The notes: generated by a model not told the origin, from the letters alone. DNA of 64,000 bases from Allobosea vaviloviae (GCF_001298265.1 NZ_LGSZ01000028.1:124001-188000), one strand, 5' to 3'; shown: positions 28,270 through 36,775, counted from the first letter of the stretch. Program-made: numbers and translations.

Positions 28270-29178
28270 ATGTTCGATCGGCGGCGCGTTCTCGCGGCAG
28301 GGGCGGCTTTGCTGCTGCCTTCGGCATATATGCCCGCGTCAGCGCAGGTTGTCGCGCGGACCGGTGTTGGCAGTGGCAATGCTGGCGTCACGGTCCTCAG
28401 CGATGGCGGCTTCGAGATGCCCGCTGGCATGCTCGCCCGCGACGTTGAAGCCGAGACGATCAGGAGCGTCGCGCGGGTCTCCGGGCCATCGACAACCGTG
28501 CTGAACGTGACCTGCCTGCGCCGGGGCGACCAGACGATCGTGTTCGACTGCGGCTCGGGCGCTAACTTTCTGCCGGGAACGGGCAAGCTCGCGACCAGCC
28601 TGGAGACGGCCGGCATCGCGCCCGACAGCGTCACCCATGTGCTCTTCACGCATCTTCACCCGGACCATCTCTGGGGCGCGCTGGACGACTTCGACACGCC
28701 GCTCTTCCCCAATGCCCGCTGGCTTGCCGACGCGGCCGAAGTCGCCTACTGGACGAGCCCGAAGGTCTACGAGGGCCTGCCGGAGGATCGGCACGCCTTC
28801 GCGGCGGGCGCGCAGCGTGTGCTGAAAGAACTCGGCGGCCGGCTGGAAACGCGGCAGGCCGGACAGGACTGGGCGCCCGGCATCACCGCCTTCGGCACAC
28901 CCGGCCACACGCCCGGCCATGTCTCTTTCGGCTTCACCGATGCGGAAGGTCCGGTTTTCGTCGTCGGCGACGCGCTGACGCATCCGGTGATCTCGTTTGC
29001 GCATCCCGACTGGCGGCCGGCTTCCGACCATGAGCCGGACCGGGCGGTTGCGACACGGCACGCCCTTTTGGAGCGTGCCGTGGCCGAGAAGGCCCGCATC
29101 ATCGGCTACCATCTGCCGGGCGCGATCGGCCGCGTAGAAAAGCAGGGCGCGGCCTATCGCTTCGTCCAGCCGGCCTGA
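28270..29178 (+). CDS. Exported MBL-fold hydrolase next to the sox locus
   Basis: 302-residue metallo-beta-lactamase-fold protein with an N-terminal twin-arginine type signal (MFDRRRVLAAGAALLLPSAY) ending near ASAQ. The zinc motif FTHLHPDHLWG is followed by GTPGHTPGHVSFGF and VVGDALTHPV. Sox loci often carry an MBL protein (SoxH) of uncertain role. This one occupies a similar position but is not clearly orthologous. A GGAGG lies upstream of the ATG. The gene is convergent with the sox operon, with a 17-base gap and a shared hairpin. Confidence 0.82.
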   Translation: MFDRRRVLAAGAALLLPSAYMPASAQVVARTGVGSGNAGVTVLSDGGFEMPAGMLARDVEAETIRSVARVSGPSTTVLNVTCLRRGDQTIVFDCGSGANFLPGTGKLATSLETAGIAPDSVTHVLFTHLHPDHLWGALDDFDTPLFPNARWLADAAEVAYWTSPKVYEGLPEDRHAFAAGAQRVLKELGGRLETRQAGQDWAPGITAFGTPGHTPGHVSFGFTDAEGPVFVVGDALTHPVISFAHPDWRPASDHEPDRAVATRHALLERAVAEKARIIGYHLPGAIGRVEKQGAAYRFVQPA

Positions 29179-29186
29179 GGGCCGGC
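29169..29186. terminator. Hairpin between convergent genes
   Basis: GCCGGCC-TGAG-GGCCGGC: seven-base perfect stem spanning the MBL stop codon. It lacks a T run on either side, so function as a terminator is uncertain. Confidence 0.4.
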
Positions 29187-29195
29187 CGCAGGGAA

Positions 29196-29582
29196 TCAGA
29201 GCTTCTTGCCGTCCTTGCCGAACTGCTTGAGGAACGCCGTCAGATCGGCGATTTCCTTCTCGTTCTTGATGCCGGCGAAGACCATCTTGGTGCCCGGAAT
29301 CTTGGCTTTGGGATCCTTGATGTATTCGGCGAAGATCGCCTCATCCCAGGTCAGGTTCGCGGCCTTGTTGGCGGCAGAGTAGCTGTAGCCCTCGACTTCG
29401 CCGGTATGGCGGCCGAACAGGCCGTTGAGATGGGGGCCGACGCCGTTCTTCGCAGTCTCGCCGATCTGGTGGCAGGCCCGGCACTTGTTCCAGGAGCGCT
29501 CGCCGGCGGCGATGTCCTGCGCTTGCGCGGAGGCCGCGGCGAGGATCGTGGCGATCAGAATGGCGCTGGTCAGCAATTTCAT
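29196..29582 (-). CDS. Periplasmic c2/c550-type cytochrome
   Basis: 128-residue class I cytochrome c with signal peptide MKLLTSAILIATILAAASAQ. The haem site is NKCRACHQIG at about residues 33-38. GVGPHLNGLFGR follows, and the axial methionine lies in GTKMVFAGIK. It probably passes electrons from Sox/SoxF to a terminal oxidase or photosynthetic-type acceptor. It follows soxF but is separated by a terminator-like hairpin, so it may be expressed separately or at a lower level. Confidence 0.88.
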   Translation of the reverse strand: MKLLTSAILIATILAAASAQAQDIAAGERSWNKCRACHQIGETAKNGVGPHLNGLFGRHTGEVEGYSYSAANKAANLTWDEAIFAEYIKDPKAKIPGTKMVFAGIKNEKEIADLTAFLKQFGKDGKKL

Positions 29583-29604
29583 GGGTCGTCCTTCGTCAGA
29601 GGTG

Positions 29605-29636
29605 AAAAAAGGGGCCGCACCCGGGGGGGCGCGGCC
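29605..29636 (-). terminator. Terminator or attenuator between soxF and the cytochrome gene
   Basis: On the minus strand a GGCCGC/GCGGCC hairpin is followed by CC and a run of six T, 44 bases after the soxF stop and 22 before the cytochrome ATG. A second stem (GCACCG/CGGTGC) lies at 29646-29669. Confidence 0.6.
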
Positions 29637-29680
29637 AGGGAGGTCGCACCGCGCGGGAGGCCACGGTGCGGGGGGACGTC

Positions 29681-30958
29681 TCATCCGAACATGTCGGCGG
29701 TGATGGCGGCGTACCAGCCCAGGTTCTCGGCCTGGTTGTCCTTGCGCAGCGCATCGCTCTCGCCAGGCTGCGACACGAAGGTTTCGGTCGCCGTGATCTT
29801 GCCGTCCTTGGGCTCGTAGCGGCCGCCGACCTTGATGGTGTCGTCGGTGTCGACCAGCGACCAGCAGGTGTTGACGTAGCGTGCCGGGAAGGTGCGAGCG
29901 CCGGTCACCTCGCCCCTTATTACCATGGCGGCGATCTTGGCCTGACTGTTGGCCGAGAAGGCGGATTTGGGCATGTCGCCGGCGATGCAGGCATCGCCGA
30001 GCACGAAGATATGCGCGTCCACGGCCGACTTCATCGTCGCGGGGTCGATTGCGCAATAACCACCGGCAGGGGCGAGGCCCGCGCTGCGGGCGATCTCGCC
30101 GGCCATCTGCGCGGGGATGACGTTGACGAAGGCGCAGTCCTTGTAGGTCTCGAACCCCGTGACGACGGTGTTGGTCTTCGGATCGACCGACTTGATGCCA
30201 TCATGCACTTTGGGGCCGAGCCATTCGATCATCCCGCCATAGCGCTTCTCCCAGTCGGCTTGGAACACGCCCTGCTTAGAGAAGGCCTCCTTCGGATCGA
30301 GGATGATGATCTTGGCGTCGGCCTTGCCGGCCTTCTTCAGCGCATGGGCGAACATCGAGGCGCGCTCATAGGGGCCGGGCGGGCAGCGGAACGGGTTGGG
30401 CGGTGCGATCATCACGATCAGCCCGCCATTGGGGACCGCGTCGAGCCTTTCCTTGATCAGCTGCGTCTGGCGGCCGGGCTTCCAGCCATGCGGCATCGCC
30501 TCCTCGGCCTCCTTCGACCAGCCCGGAACGGAATCGTATTTCAGATCGATGCCGGGCGAGACGACCAGCCGGTCGTACGGTAGGCGCTGCCCGGTCGAGA
30601 GCACGACCTCCTTCTTGTCGCGGTCGATCTGAGTGGCGCGGGCGCGGACGACGGCGATGCCATGGGCCTTCGCCAGCGCATCATAACGATGGACGATCTC
30701 GTCGTAGGTCTTGAAGCCGCCGAGATAGAGATTGGAGTGGAAGCAGGTCTGGTAGGTCTCGTTTTCCTCGACCAGCGTGACGGCGATCGCGCCTTGGCTG
30801 TCCTTGGCGAGATAACGCGCGGCGGTTGCGCCGCCGGCGCCACCGCCGATGACAACGACGCGCGGCTTGGCCTGGCCGAGGACGGCCGGCGCGCCCAGCC
30901 CCAGCGCGGCCGCCGCTGACAGGCCTGACAGGGTGAATGCACGACGATTGATCTTCAT
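29681..30958 (-). CDS. soxF: Flavocytochrome c sulfide dehydrogenase flavoprotein (SoxF)
   Basis: 425-residue periplasmic FAD protein oxidising sulfide to sulfur or polysulfide. The Tat signal is KINRRAFTLSGLSAAAALG. The FAD-binding strand is PRVVVIGGGAGGATAARYLA. Further landmarks are ENETYQTCFHSNLYLGG, containing the FAD-linking or redox cysteine of FCSD, IAPPNPFRCPPGPYERA, and VFLGD-like FVLGDACIAGDMPKSAFSAN. Its cytochrome partner is probably the 109-residue protein at 31585. It lies in the sox operon, downstream of the DsrE-like gene. Confidence 0.92.
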   Translation of the reverse strand: MKINRRAFTLSGLSAAAALGLGAPAVLGQAKPRVVVIGGGAGGATAARYLAKDSQGAIAVTLVEENETYQTCFHSNLYLGGFKTYDEIVHRYDALAKAHGIAVVRARATQIDRDKKEVVLSTGQRLPYDRLVVSPGIDLKYDSVPGWSKEAEEAMPHGWKPGRQTQLIKERLDAVPNGGLIVMIAPPNPFRCPPGPYERASMFAHALKKAGKADAKIIILDPKEAFSKQGVFQADWEKRYGGMIEWLGPKVHDGIKSVDPKTNTVVTGFETYKDCAFVNVIPAQMAGEIARSAGLAPAGGYCAIDPATMKSAVDAHIFVLGDACIAGDMPKSAFSANSQAKIAAMVIRGEVTGARTFPARYVNTCWSLVDTDDTIKVGGRYEPKDGKITATETFVSQPGESDALRKDNQAENLGWYAAITADMFG

Positions 30959-31024
30959 GTCTCTCTCCCGGATTCTTTTGTTGGTTGTCCGTTGGATGGC
31001 GTCCCCGGCGGCCTCTTGGCGGGC

Positions 31025-31549
31025 CTAGCCGATCTTCATGTAGGCGAAGCCCTTCGACTGCAGGGCGGCGACGGTCGCCACACCAGAGGGCACGAAGGAG
31101 ATGAAGGCGGCGCTGCGGGCCTTGGCCTTGTCGAGCTTGAGGCGGCTAAAGGTGATCTCGCAGAGATGGACCTTGAGCCCGTTCTTGGCGACGTCCTCGA
31201 CCCGCTCGAAGATCTTCGGGACCATGACCTCGTCGCGCCAGCTCGTTTCCTCCAGCGATTCGAGGAAGAACTTGACGCCCTGGCCATGGGCCACGATGGC
31301 GAGCTGCAGCGCGAAGGGGTCCGCCCCATAGGCGGAATAGTGGTTCGAGATGTTGGTCAGCATCTGGACGAAGCGCGGCGGATCGCCGAAGTCGCAATGA
31401 TAGACGCAGGCGAGATCGGCCTCCTTCTTCAGATCGGCGAGCTTGAGGTCGCGCGGCGCCGCCAGCGCGGGTGCCGCCATGCCGGCCAAGCCAGCGACGG
31501 CCGCGGCCATCACCGTCCGGCGTGAAGTCTCGTCGCGCGCACTGGTCAT
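31025..31549 (-). CDS. Tat-exported DsrE-like protein in the sox operon
   Basis: 174-residue protein with a twin-arginine signal (ETSRRTVMAAAVAGLAGMAA) and a DsrE/DsrF-like fold. Recognisable parts are LACVYHCDFGDPPRFVQMLT, HYSAYGADPFALQLAIVAHG and VHLCEITFSRLKLDKAK. DsrE proteins hold or transfer sulfane sulfur on a cysteine, and the VHLCE cysteine is the candidate. The start at 31549 is preceded by GGAGG. It lies between the cytochrome and soxF genes, so it may accept sulfur produced by flavocytochrome c. That role is inferred. Confidence 0.8.
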   Translation of the reverse strand: MTSARDETSRRTVMAAAVAGLAGMAAPALAAPRDLKLADLKKEADLACVYHCDFGDPPRFVQMLTNISNHYSAYGADPFALQLAIVAHGQGVKFFLESLEETSWRDEVMVPKIFERVEDVAKNGLKVHLCEITFSRLKLDKAKARSAAFISFVPSGVATVAALQSKGFAYMKIG

Positions 31550-31584
31550 CTCGACCTCCGTTTGCCTCTCTGCGGAGGCTGGCT

Positions 31585-31914
31585 TCATCGGACCGGTTTC
31601 AGGCTCTCGTAATAGGCGGCCAGGGCGAGCAACTCCTCGCGGGTCAGGCGGCCGGCAATCGTCTGCATGACCTGGTTTTCGCGATGCTTGCCGCGGTAGG
31701 CGTCCATCAGCGCGAGGAACTGGTCGGCCGGGTGGCCGACGATCGCGGGAATGCCGCCGACCTGCCGGCCGCTGGTCTGGTGGCAGGCCGTGCATTCGGA
31801 GGAGAGATACTCCCCCAGCGCGACATCGCCGGAGGCCAGAGCGGGGCCGCCGGAGAGCGAGGCCGCGAAGGCGACGAAGCTGATCCAGCCGGGCGACTGC
31901 CGAGGGCTCCGCAT
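31585..31914 (-). CDS. soxE: Monoheme cytochrome c, probable SoxF partner (SoxE/FccA-like)
   Basis: 109-residue exported cytochrome with one haem site, ECTACHQTSG. The following GGIPAIVGHPADQFLALMDA and HRENQVMQTIAGRLTREEL block is typical of the cytochrome subunit of flavocytochrome c. The signal peptide ends near ALAS. The ATG overlaps the soxD stop (TGATG). Paracoccus SoxE is diheme, so the symbol is used by position and family only. Alternative: an extra electron carrier for SoxCD, since SoxD here also has one haem. Confidence 0.75.
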   Translation of the reverse strand: MRSPRQSPGWISFVAFAASLSGGPALASGDVALGEYLSSECTACHQTSGRQVGGIPAIVGHPADQFLALMDAYRGKHRENQVMQTIAGRLTREELLALAAYYESLKPVR

Positions 31915-32645
31915 CAATCGACCTTCGGCGCCGATTTCGAATCGGGCGTCACGTCGAGGACGGCGGCGCGGCCCGTGATCTTCACCTCCGGCTTGCAGTT
32001 CGTTATGCAGGGCTCCTTGCCCCAGAACGCTTTTTCGGACGTCTCGCGATCATCGTCGTAGAAGGCGCCGGCATTGGGCAGCTTCACGGATGTGAAGTTC
32101 TTGTCTGACAATTCGAAGTCCTCGTCCTTTACGATGTCGTTGAGAAAGAGGAGATAGGCGGTGAGTGCGTAGGTATCGTCGGCGCTGAGCGACCGGGCGT
32201 TGCCGAAGGGCATGGCGCGGTGAATATAGTCGTAAACCGTCGAGAGATCCGGCCAGAACGAGCCGATCGTCTTCTCCGGCCTGTCAGCCTTGAGCGTCCC
32301 CTGCCCGCCCGCCAGCACCGGCCAGCGGCCATTGCCCTGGCCGAATTCGCCATGGCAGCTGGCGCATTGCGCCTGGAAGAGCTCGTCGCCCTGCCGGACC
32401 GTGCCCTTGCCCGGCGGCAGGCCGACACCGTCTGGGCGGACATCGATGTCCCAGGCCTTGATCTCGGCCGGCAGTGCGAGGCGACCCAGCCCGAGCGGCA
32501 CCGGCTTGGAAGCGGTTGCGGTGGCGGCAGGAGCAGAGGTGAGAGTCTTTGCAGGCTTGGCCGTCCGGGCGATCAGCGGGCCGGCACCGAGGATGGCGAG
32601 GCCGGCCAGGCCTGCGAACAGGACGGGCTTAAGCGATCTCGACAT
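31914..32645 (-). CDS. soxD: Sulfane dehydrogenase cytochrome subunit SoxD
   Basis: 243-residue periplasmic c-type cytochrome with an N-terminal hydrophobic signal (MSRSLKPVLFAGLAGLAILG). The haem site is AQCASCHGEFGQGNGRWPVL. The SoxD-typical tail block KAFWGKEPCITNCKPEV follows. Paracoccus SoxD is a longer diheme protein; only one CxxCH is present here. It pairs with SoxC to remove six electrons from SoxY-bound sulfane sulfur. Its start lies 17 bases inside soxC. Confidence 0.9.
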   Translation of the reverse strand: MSRSLKPVLFAGLAGLAILGAGPLIARTAKPAKTLTSAPAATATASKPVPLGLGRLALPAEIKAWDIDVRPDGVGLPPGKGTVRQGDELFQAQCASCHGEFGQGNGRWPVLAGGQGTLKADRPEKTIGSFWPDLSTVYDYIHRAMPFGNARSLSADDTYALTAYLLFLNDIVKDEDFELSDKNFTSVKLPNAGAFYDDDRETSEKAFWGKEPCITNCKPEVKITGRAAVLDVTPDSKSAPKVD

Positions 32646-33906
32646 TTTCGGTCTCCCCGTTGGGCCGGACCTGCCAGGTCTGGATGCCGTTGTTGTGATA
32701 GATGGAGTTGACGCCGCGGACCTTGCGCAGCTCGTCCTTGGTCGGCTGGACATAGCCGGTCGAATCCATGGCTCGGGACTGGATCAGCAGTTCCTGCCCG
32801 GCCCAATCGAAATCGACGTAGAAGCGCGTCAGCGACTTCTCGAGGACGGGCCCGTCGATGCGGGCGGCCTGCCAGTTCTTGCCGCCGTCGAGCGTGACGT
32901 CGACACGCTTGATCGTGCCTCGCCCGGACCAGGCCAGCCCCGAGAGCACGTTGCGGCCCTTGTGCTTCAGAGGTGCCTGTGGCGAGGGGTTCGTTACCAC
33001 CGATTTGGCGTCCATGATGAAGGTGTAGCGGCGCGAGCGGCCATCGGCCAAAAGGTCAGTGTATTTCGAGGTTTCCTCGCGCGCCTGCCAGGACTTGTCG
33101 CCGGCCTCGATGCGGCGCAGCCATTTCACCCAGATATTGCCCTCCCAGCCGGGCACCACGGCGCGCAGCGGATAGCCCTGTTCGGGACGCAGCGCCTCGC
33201 CATTCATGGCGAAAGCGATCAGCACGTCGTCGAGCGCCTTCTCCACCGGCAGCGAGCGGTTCATGCCGGAGGAATCGGCGCCCTCCAGCATCAGCCATTT
33301 GGCGGTGGGCTTGAGCCCGGCCTCGGCGAGCAGCAGCCTCAGCGGCACGCCGGTATACATGACGTTATGGACCATGCCGTGGGTGAACTGGCAGCCATTG
33401 AGCTGCGCGCCGCGCCATTCCATGCCGGAATTGGCGGCGCATTCGAGAAAGTGCACGTGATTCTGGCGCGGCATGCGCCGGATGTCTTCCATCGTGAAGA
33501 CCAGTGGCTTGTCGACCAGACCATGGATCATCAGGCGGTGATTGGCCGGGTCGATCTCGGCGATGCCACCATGGTGACGCTCGAAGCACAGGCCCGACGG
33601 GGTGATGATGCCGTCGAGCTCATGCAGCGGCGTGAAATTGACCGAGGAATCCGGTGAGGCGGTCAGCCAGGACACGTCGCGGCGGACGATGTGCTTCTCA
33701 AAGGGCGATGGCGTGCCATAGGGGCGCTTGTCGACGCCCTCGCCGAGATAGCGGTTCCAGTCCTGCACCTCGGTGATCAACGGGTCGGGCTTGGCCTCCT
33801 GCGCCCGCAGCGGCAGCGAGGCTGCGGCGAGCCCCGCGCCGGCGAGACCGGCCGCGCCCAGAAAGCGCCGGCGGTCGAGTGGGGAGGTCTTGTGATCTGA
33901 GCTCAT
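32629..33906 (-). CDS. soxC: Sulfane dehydrogenase molybdopterin subunit SoxC
   Basis: 425-residue member of the sulfite-oxidase family, exported folded by Tat (SPLDRRRFLGAAGLAGAGLA). The molybdenum-ligand region is HFLECAANSGMEWRGAQ. WLMLEGADSSGMNRSLP and RAVVPGWEGNIWVKWLRRIE complete the Moco domain, and a C-terminal dimerisation domain runs from about residue 320. With SoxD it forms the SoxCD complex, which allows full thiosulfate oxidation without sulfur globules. An alternative ATG lies at 33921. Confidence 0.93.
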   Translation of the reverse strand: MSSDHKTSPLDRRRFLGAAGLAGAGLAAASLPLRAQEAKPDPLITEVQDWNRYLGEGVDKRPYGTPSPFEKHIVRRDVSWLTASPDSSVNFTPLHELDGIITPSGLCFERHHGGIAEIDPANHRLMIHGLVDKPLVFTMEDIRRMPRQNHVHFLECAANSGMEWRGAQLNGCQFTHGMVHNVMYTGVPLRLLLAEAGLKPTAKWLMLEGADSSGMNRSLPVEKALDDVLIAFAMNGEALRPEQGYPLRAVVPGWEGNIWVKWLRRIEAGDKSWQAREETSKYTDLLADGRSRRYTFIMDAKSVVTNPSPQAPLKHKGRNVLSGLAWSGRGTIKRVDVTLDGGKNWQAARIDGPVLEKSLTRFYVDFDWAGQELLIQSRAMDSTGYVQPTKDELRKVRGVNSIYHNNGIQTWQVRPNGETENVEIA

Positions 33907-33952
33907 CGGCGGATGTCCCATGGTTGTGGTGCCCAGGATCGGCAAGGCGCGC

Positions 33953-35650
33953 TCAGGCGCCGCTGACCTTGACGGCGTCGTTGGGGCGGATGCTGACGGT
34001 CTTGCGCGTGGCGACATGGTTGCGGACCACGTCCCAGATCGGCGGGCCTTGCGTCCCTTCGTTGACGCTGGCCCAGCCGGCCACGACATATTTGCGGGTC
34101 GCATCGATCGGCTGGCCCGATTTCAGATGCGTCAGGCCCGAAATGCGGCTGCCCATCGGCTGGCCGACATCGATGGCGTAGCCCATTCCGCCGATGCGGA
34201 CCATGTCGCCGCCGCCCTGAAAATAGGGGTCGGGATGGAAGATGTTGTCGGCGACGTCCTCGAGGATCTCCTTGAGCTGCGCGCCGGTCATCTCGTTGCG
34301 GTAGCAGTTGGGGTAGGTCATCGCCGTGGCGTTGGTGATCGCCTCCCAGGTGATGGCGTCGCCCGGCAGCAGCGTCCCACCCCAGCGGAAGCCCGGCGAC
34401 AGCGCGATCTCGGCATCGCGCTGCTCCAACATGGCATTGCAGATCAGGTCGTCGAAGGTGCCGTTGAAGTTGCCGCGCCGGTAGAGCAGCGAATCCGTCC
34501 GGCCGATTTCCTTCGCGAGGTCGGCGGCATAGGGCGCGCGCACCTTGGAGATCAGCTCGGCCATGTCGGCATCGGGGGCGATCGCGTCCGAGAAGACCGG
34601 CATCAGCTTGAAGCGGATATCGCTGACCTTGCCGTCCTTGGTGGCAATGTCGAGCCGCGAGACGAACTTCCCATGCGAGCCCGAGCCGACGAGCACGGTG
34701 TCGCCGACGCGGATCAGGCCCGGCATCGCGTCATGGGTGTGCGCGGTGAGGATGATGTCGAGGCCCTTGACCCGCGAGGCGAGCTTCTTGTCGACGTCGA
34801 AGCCGTTATGGGAGAGCAGCACGACCACGGCAGCGCCCTCGCCCCGCGCTTCGTCGACCTGCTTTTGAATCTCCTCCTCGCGGATGCCGAACTCCCAGTC
34901 CGGGAACATCCAGCGCGGATTGGCGATAGCCGTGCGCGGCAGTGCCTGGCCGATCACCGCGACCTTGACGCCGCCCTTCTCGAAGACCTTGCGCGGCGGG
35001 AAGACCGGCTCGCTCCATTCCCGGTCCCTGATGTTCTGAGCGAGGAAGGCGAAGGGCGCGCTCTCGGCGATTTCCTTGACGCGCTCCGCGCCGAGCGTGA
35101 ACTCCCAGTGCCCGACCATGGCGTCGGTCTTCAGGGCCGACATGACATCGACCATGTCCTGCCCCTTGGTCTGCAGCGAAGACCAGCTGCCCTGCCAGGT
35201 GTCGCCGCCATCGAGCAGCAGCACCTTGTCGTCACCACGCTCCGCCCTGACGGCCTTGACCAGCGTCGCGACGCGGTCGAGCCCGCCCATCCGGCCATAG
35301 GTCTTCGCCAGGGCGACGAAGTCGTCCGAGGTCAGCGCGAAGGCGTCGGCGGAGCCGGCCGCGACCTTGAAATGCGCGCGGAACTCGGCGTCGACGAGAT
35401 GGGGCGGCTGCCCCTTGGCGGGGCCGACGCCGAGATTGATCGAGGGCTCGCGGAAATGCAGCGGCATCAGCTGCGCATGGATGTCGGTGACGTGCAGGAT
35501 CGTCAGCGTGCCCAGCGGATCGAAGCGCAGGATGTCGCTCTGCGCCAGTTTCTGCTGTGCCACCGCCCGCCCGAGCGGGCCCAGCCCGGAGGCTGCCGCA
35601 ATCGCCGCGGCGGCGGCCGTCGCCTGGAGAAATTCGCGTCTCGTGACCAT
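33953..35650 (-). CDS. soxB: Thiosulfohydrolase SoxB
   Basis: 565-residue dimanganese enzyme that hydrolytically releases sulfate from SoxY-cysteine-S-thiosulfonate. The Tat signal is MVTRREFLQATAAAAAIAAA. The metal motifs are ILHVTDIHAQLMPLHFREPS, LLDGGDTWQGS, VGHWEFTLGAERVKE, VVLLSHNGFDVD and ILTAHTHDAMPG, followed by the C-terminal 5'-nucleotidase-type domain. Length is normal for SoxB. Two perfect intercistronic hairpins separate it from soxZ upstream. Confidence 0.95.
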   Translation of the reverse strand: MVTRREFLQATAAAAAIAAASGLGPLGRAVAQQKLAQSDILRFDPLGTLTILHVTDIHAQLMPLHFREPSINLGVGPAKGQPPHLVDAEFRAHFKVAAGSADAFALTSDDFVALAKTYGRMGGLDRVATLVKAVRAERGDDKVLLLDGGDTWQGSWSSLQTKGQDMVDVMSALKTDAMVGHWEFTLGAERVKEIAESAPFAFLAQNIRDREWSEPVFPPRKVFEKGGVKVAVIGQALPRTAIANPRWMFPDWEFGIREEEIQKQVDEARGEGAAVVVLLSHNGFDVDKKLASRVKGLDIILTAHTHDAMPGLIRVGDTVLVGSGSHGKFVSRLDIATKDGKVSDIRFKLMPVFSDAIAPDADMAELISKVRAPYAADLAKEIGRTDSLLYRRGNFNGTFDDLICNAMLEQRDAEIALSPGFRWGGTLLPGDAITWEAITNATAMTYPNCYRNEMTGAQLKEILEDVADNIFHPDPYFQGGGDMVRIGGMGYAIDVGQPMGSRISGLTHLKSGQPIDATRKYVVAGWASVNEGTQGPPIWDVVRNHVATRKTVSIRPNDAVKVSGA

Positions 35651-35691
35651 GATTCACCCTCTGGGCGAACGCCGAGCGCCGCCCACCGGCA

Positions 35692-35751
35692 ATGTCCTTT
35701 TGGACATCGCGCGTCACGTCATCAGGATTCTCGCCGGCCCGGCAGGCCGGC
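35692..35751 (-). promoter_or_regulatory. Double hairpin between soxZ and soxB
   Basis: Two perfect stems occupy the 105-base gap: ATGTCC-TTTT-GGACAT (35692-35707) and GCCGGCC-CGGCA-GGCCGGC (35733-35751). Placed after soxYZ, they could stabilise or terminate part of the transcript and keep SoxYZ above SoxB. Confidence 0.55.
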
Positions 35752-35755
35752 TCGT

Positions 35756-36085
35756 TCAGCCGACGGTCAGCTTGTTCTTCGAGCTGTACTCGGAGCCGTC
35801 GTCATCCTTCCAGACGAAGGTGAACTCGCCCGATTCCGTCGCCTTGAAGAAGAACGACTGGTAGGGATTGGCCGAGATCGCCGGGTGCCAGTCGGCGGAA
35901 AACACGGGCTTGCCGTTGAAGCTCGCGCTGAACTTGTTGATGATCTTGCGCGGAATCGTCTTGCCCTGCGCATCCTTGCGCTGGCCCGATTCCATCTCGT
36001 GGGAGATCAGGGTCTTGATCTCGATCAGTTCGCCGGCGGCGGCCTTGGCCGGGACGCGCACGCGCGGGGTGGGTTTGGTCGTCAT
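35756..36085 (-). CDS. soxZ: Sulfur-carrier complex subunit SoxZ
   Basis: 109-residue partner that shapes the SoxY carrier arm. It lacks its own signal peptide, as usual, and is exported with SoxY. Family blocks: ISHEMESGQRKDAQGKTIPR, VFSADWHPAISANPYQSFFF and FTFVWKDDDGSEYS. It lies immediately after soxY and before the intercistronic hairpins. Confidence 0.95.
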   Translation of the reverse strand: MTTKPTPRVRVPAKAAAGELIEIKTLISHEMESGQRKDAQGKTIPRKIINKFSASFNGKPVFSADWHPAISANPYQSFFFKATESGEFTFVWKDDDGSEYSSKNKLTVG

Positions 36086-36135
36086 GGCAGTGTCCTCACC
36101 TGAAGTCGTTTTTTATGGGGCGGGAGCAGGGACGC

Positions 36136-36600
36136 TCAGCCGCCGCAGCCGCCGATGGTGACCTTGACGTTGGCCTTGGCCATGTGGAGGGCGCCGTTCG
36201 ACATCTCGGCAACGCAGACGATGTTCTGGGTCTGAGCGAGGCGCATGCGGGTCGCGGCCGAAGCCTTTCCGCAGGCCGGCGTGAAGCTGTAGCTGACGAT
36301 GCCGGGCTGCGGGTTGCCGTCGGCATAGATGTGGACGGCCTTGACGTAGTCGGCTTCCGTCATCGGGCTCTCGACCTCGACATTGACGGGAACGACGAGG
36401 CCGTTCTCGGCGATCTCGGGCACGTCGAGCTTGATCTTGCCCTCGGCCATCGGCTTGTCGCCATAGAGCTTCTTGATCTCCGCCATGACGGTTTTCTCGT
36501 CTGCGAAGGCGAGGCGCGGCGCCAGAAGGCTCGCAAAAGCGGCGAGCGCGCCGGCCGTGAGGGTGCTGCGGCGGGTCAGGCCCGCGATTTGGGATGGCAT
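36136..36600 (-). CDS. soxY: Sulfur-carrier protein SoxY
   Basis: 154-residue periplasmic carrier that holds sulfur intermediates on the cysteine of its swinging C-terminal arm. The protein ends VKVTIGGCGG, with the carrier cysteine at 152. The N-terminal export signal has a twin-arginine-like start (AGLTRRSTLTAGALAAFASL). It is the first gene of the soxYZBCD operon and divergent from soxA. The 175-base intergenic region contains candidate operator site B. Confidence 0.95.
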   Translation of the reverse strand: MPSQIAGLTRRSTLTAGALAAFASLLAPRLAFADEKTVMAEIKKLYGDKPMAEGKIKLDVPEIAENGLVVPVNVEVESPMTEADYVKAVHIYADGNPQPGIVSYSFTPACGKASAATRMRLAQTQNIVCVAEMSNGALHMAKANVKVTIGGCGG

Positions 36601-36678
36601 CGGCTTCCTCCTTGGAAATGTTCGTGTTTCGCTCTTGACGGCAGGGCCGCCACGCGATCATCATTTGCACGTATCGTG

Positions 36679-36698
36679 ATATTGTTTTCTATGAATGT
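36679..36698. promoter_or_regulatory. Candidate SoxR-type operator, site B (soxY-soxA)
   Basis: ATAT-N12-ATGT, 20 bases. Read on the minus strand it starts ACATTCATAG, like the other three sites. It lies 79 bases from the soxY start and 77 from the soxA start, well placed to control both divergent operons. A CCCTC/GAGGG hairpin follows at about 36703-36719. Confidence 0.5.
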
Positions 36699-36775
36699 AA
36701 AGTCCCTCCGACAGAGAGGGATGTGAAACGAAGGTCGCAAAGCAGCGGCCGCCTGAGGAAACGAAAGGGCAAGGG

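Noticed and set aside
30000..31900. Idea that SoxD's missing second haem domain has split off as the 109-residue cytochrome
   Set aside because: The small cytochrome has its own signal peptide, and its GIPAIVGHPADQF block matches the flavocytochrome c subunit better than SoxD.
33920..36103. Long plus-strand frame (727 codons)
   Set aside because: Antisense to soxB and soxZ, with no recognisable motif.
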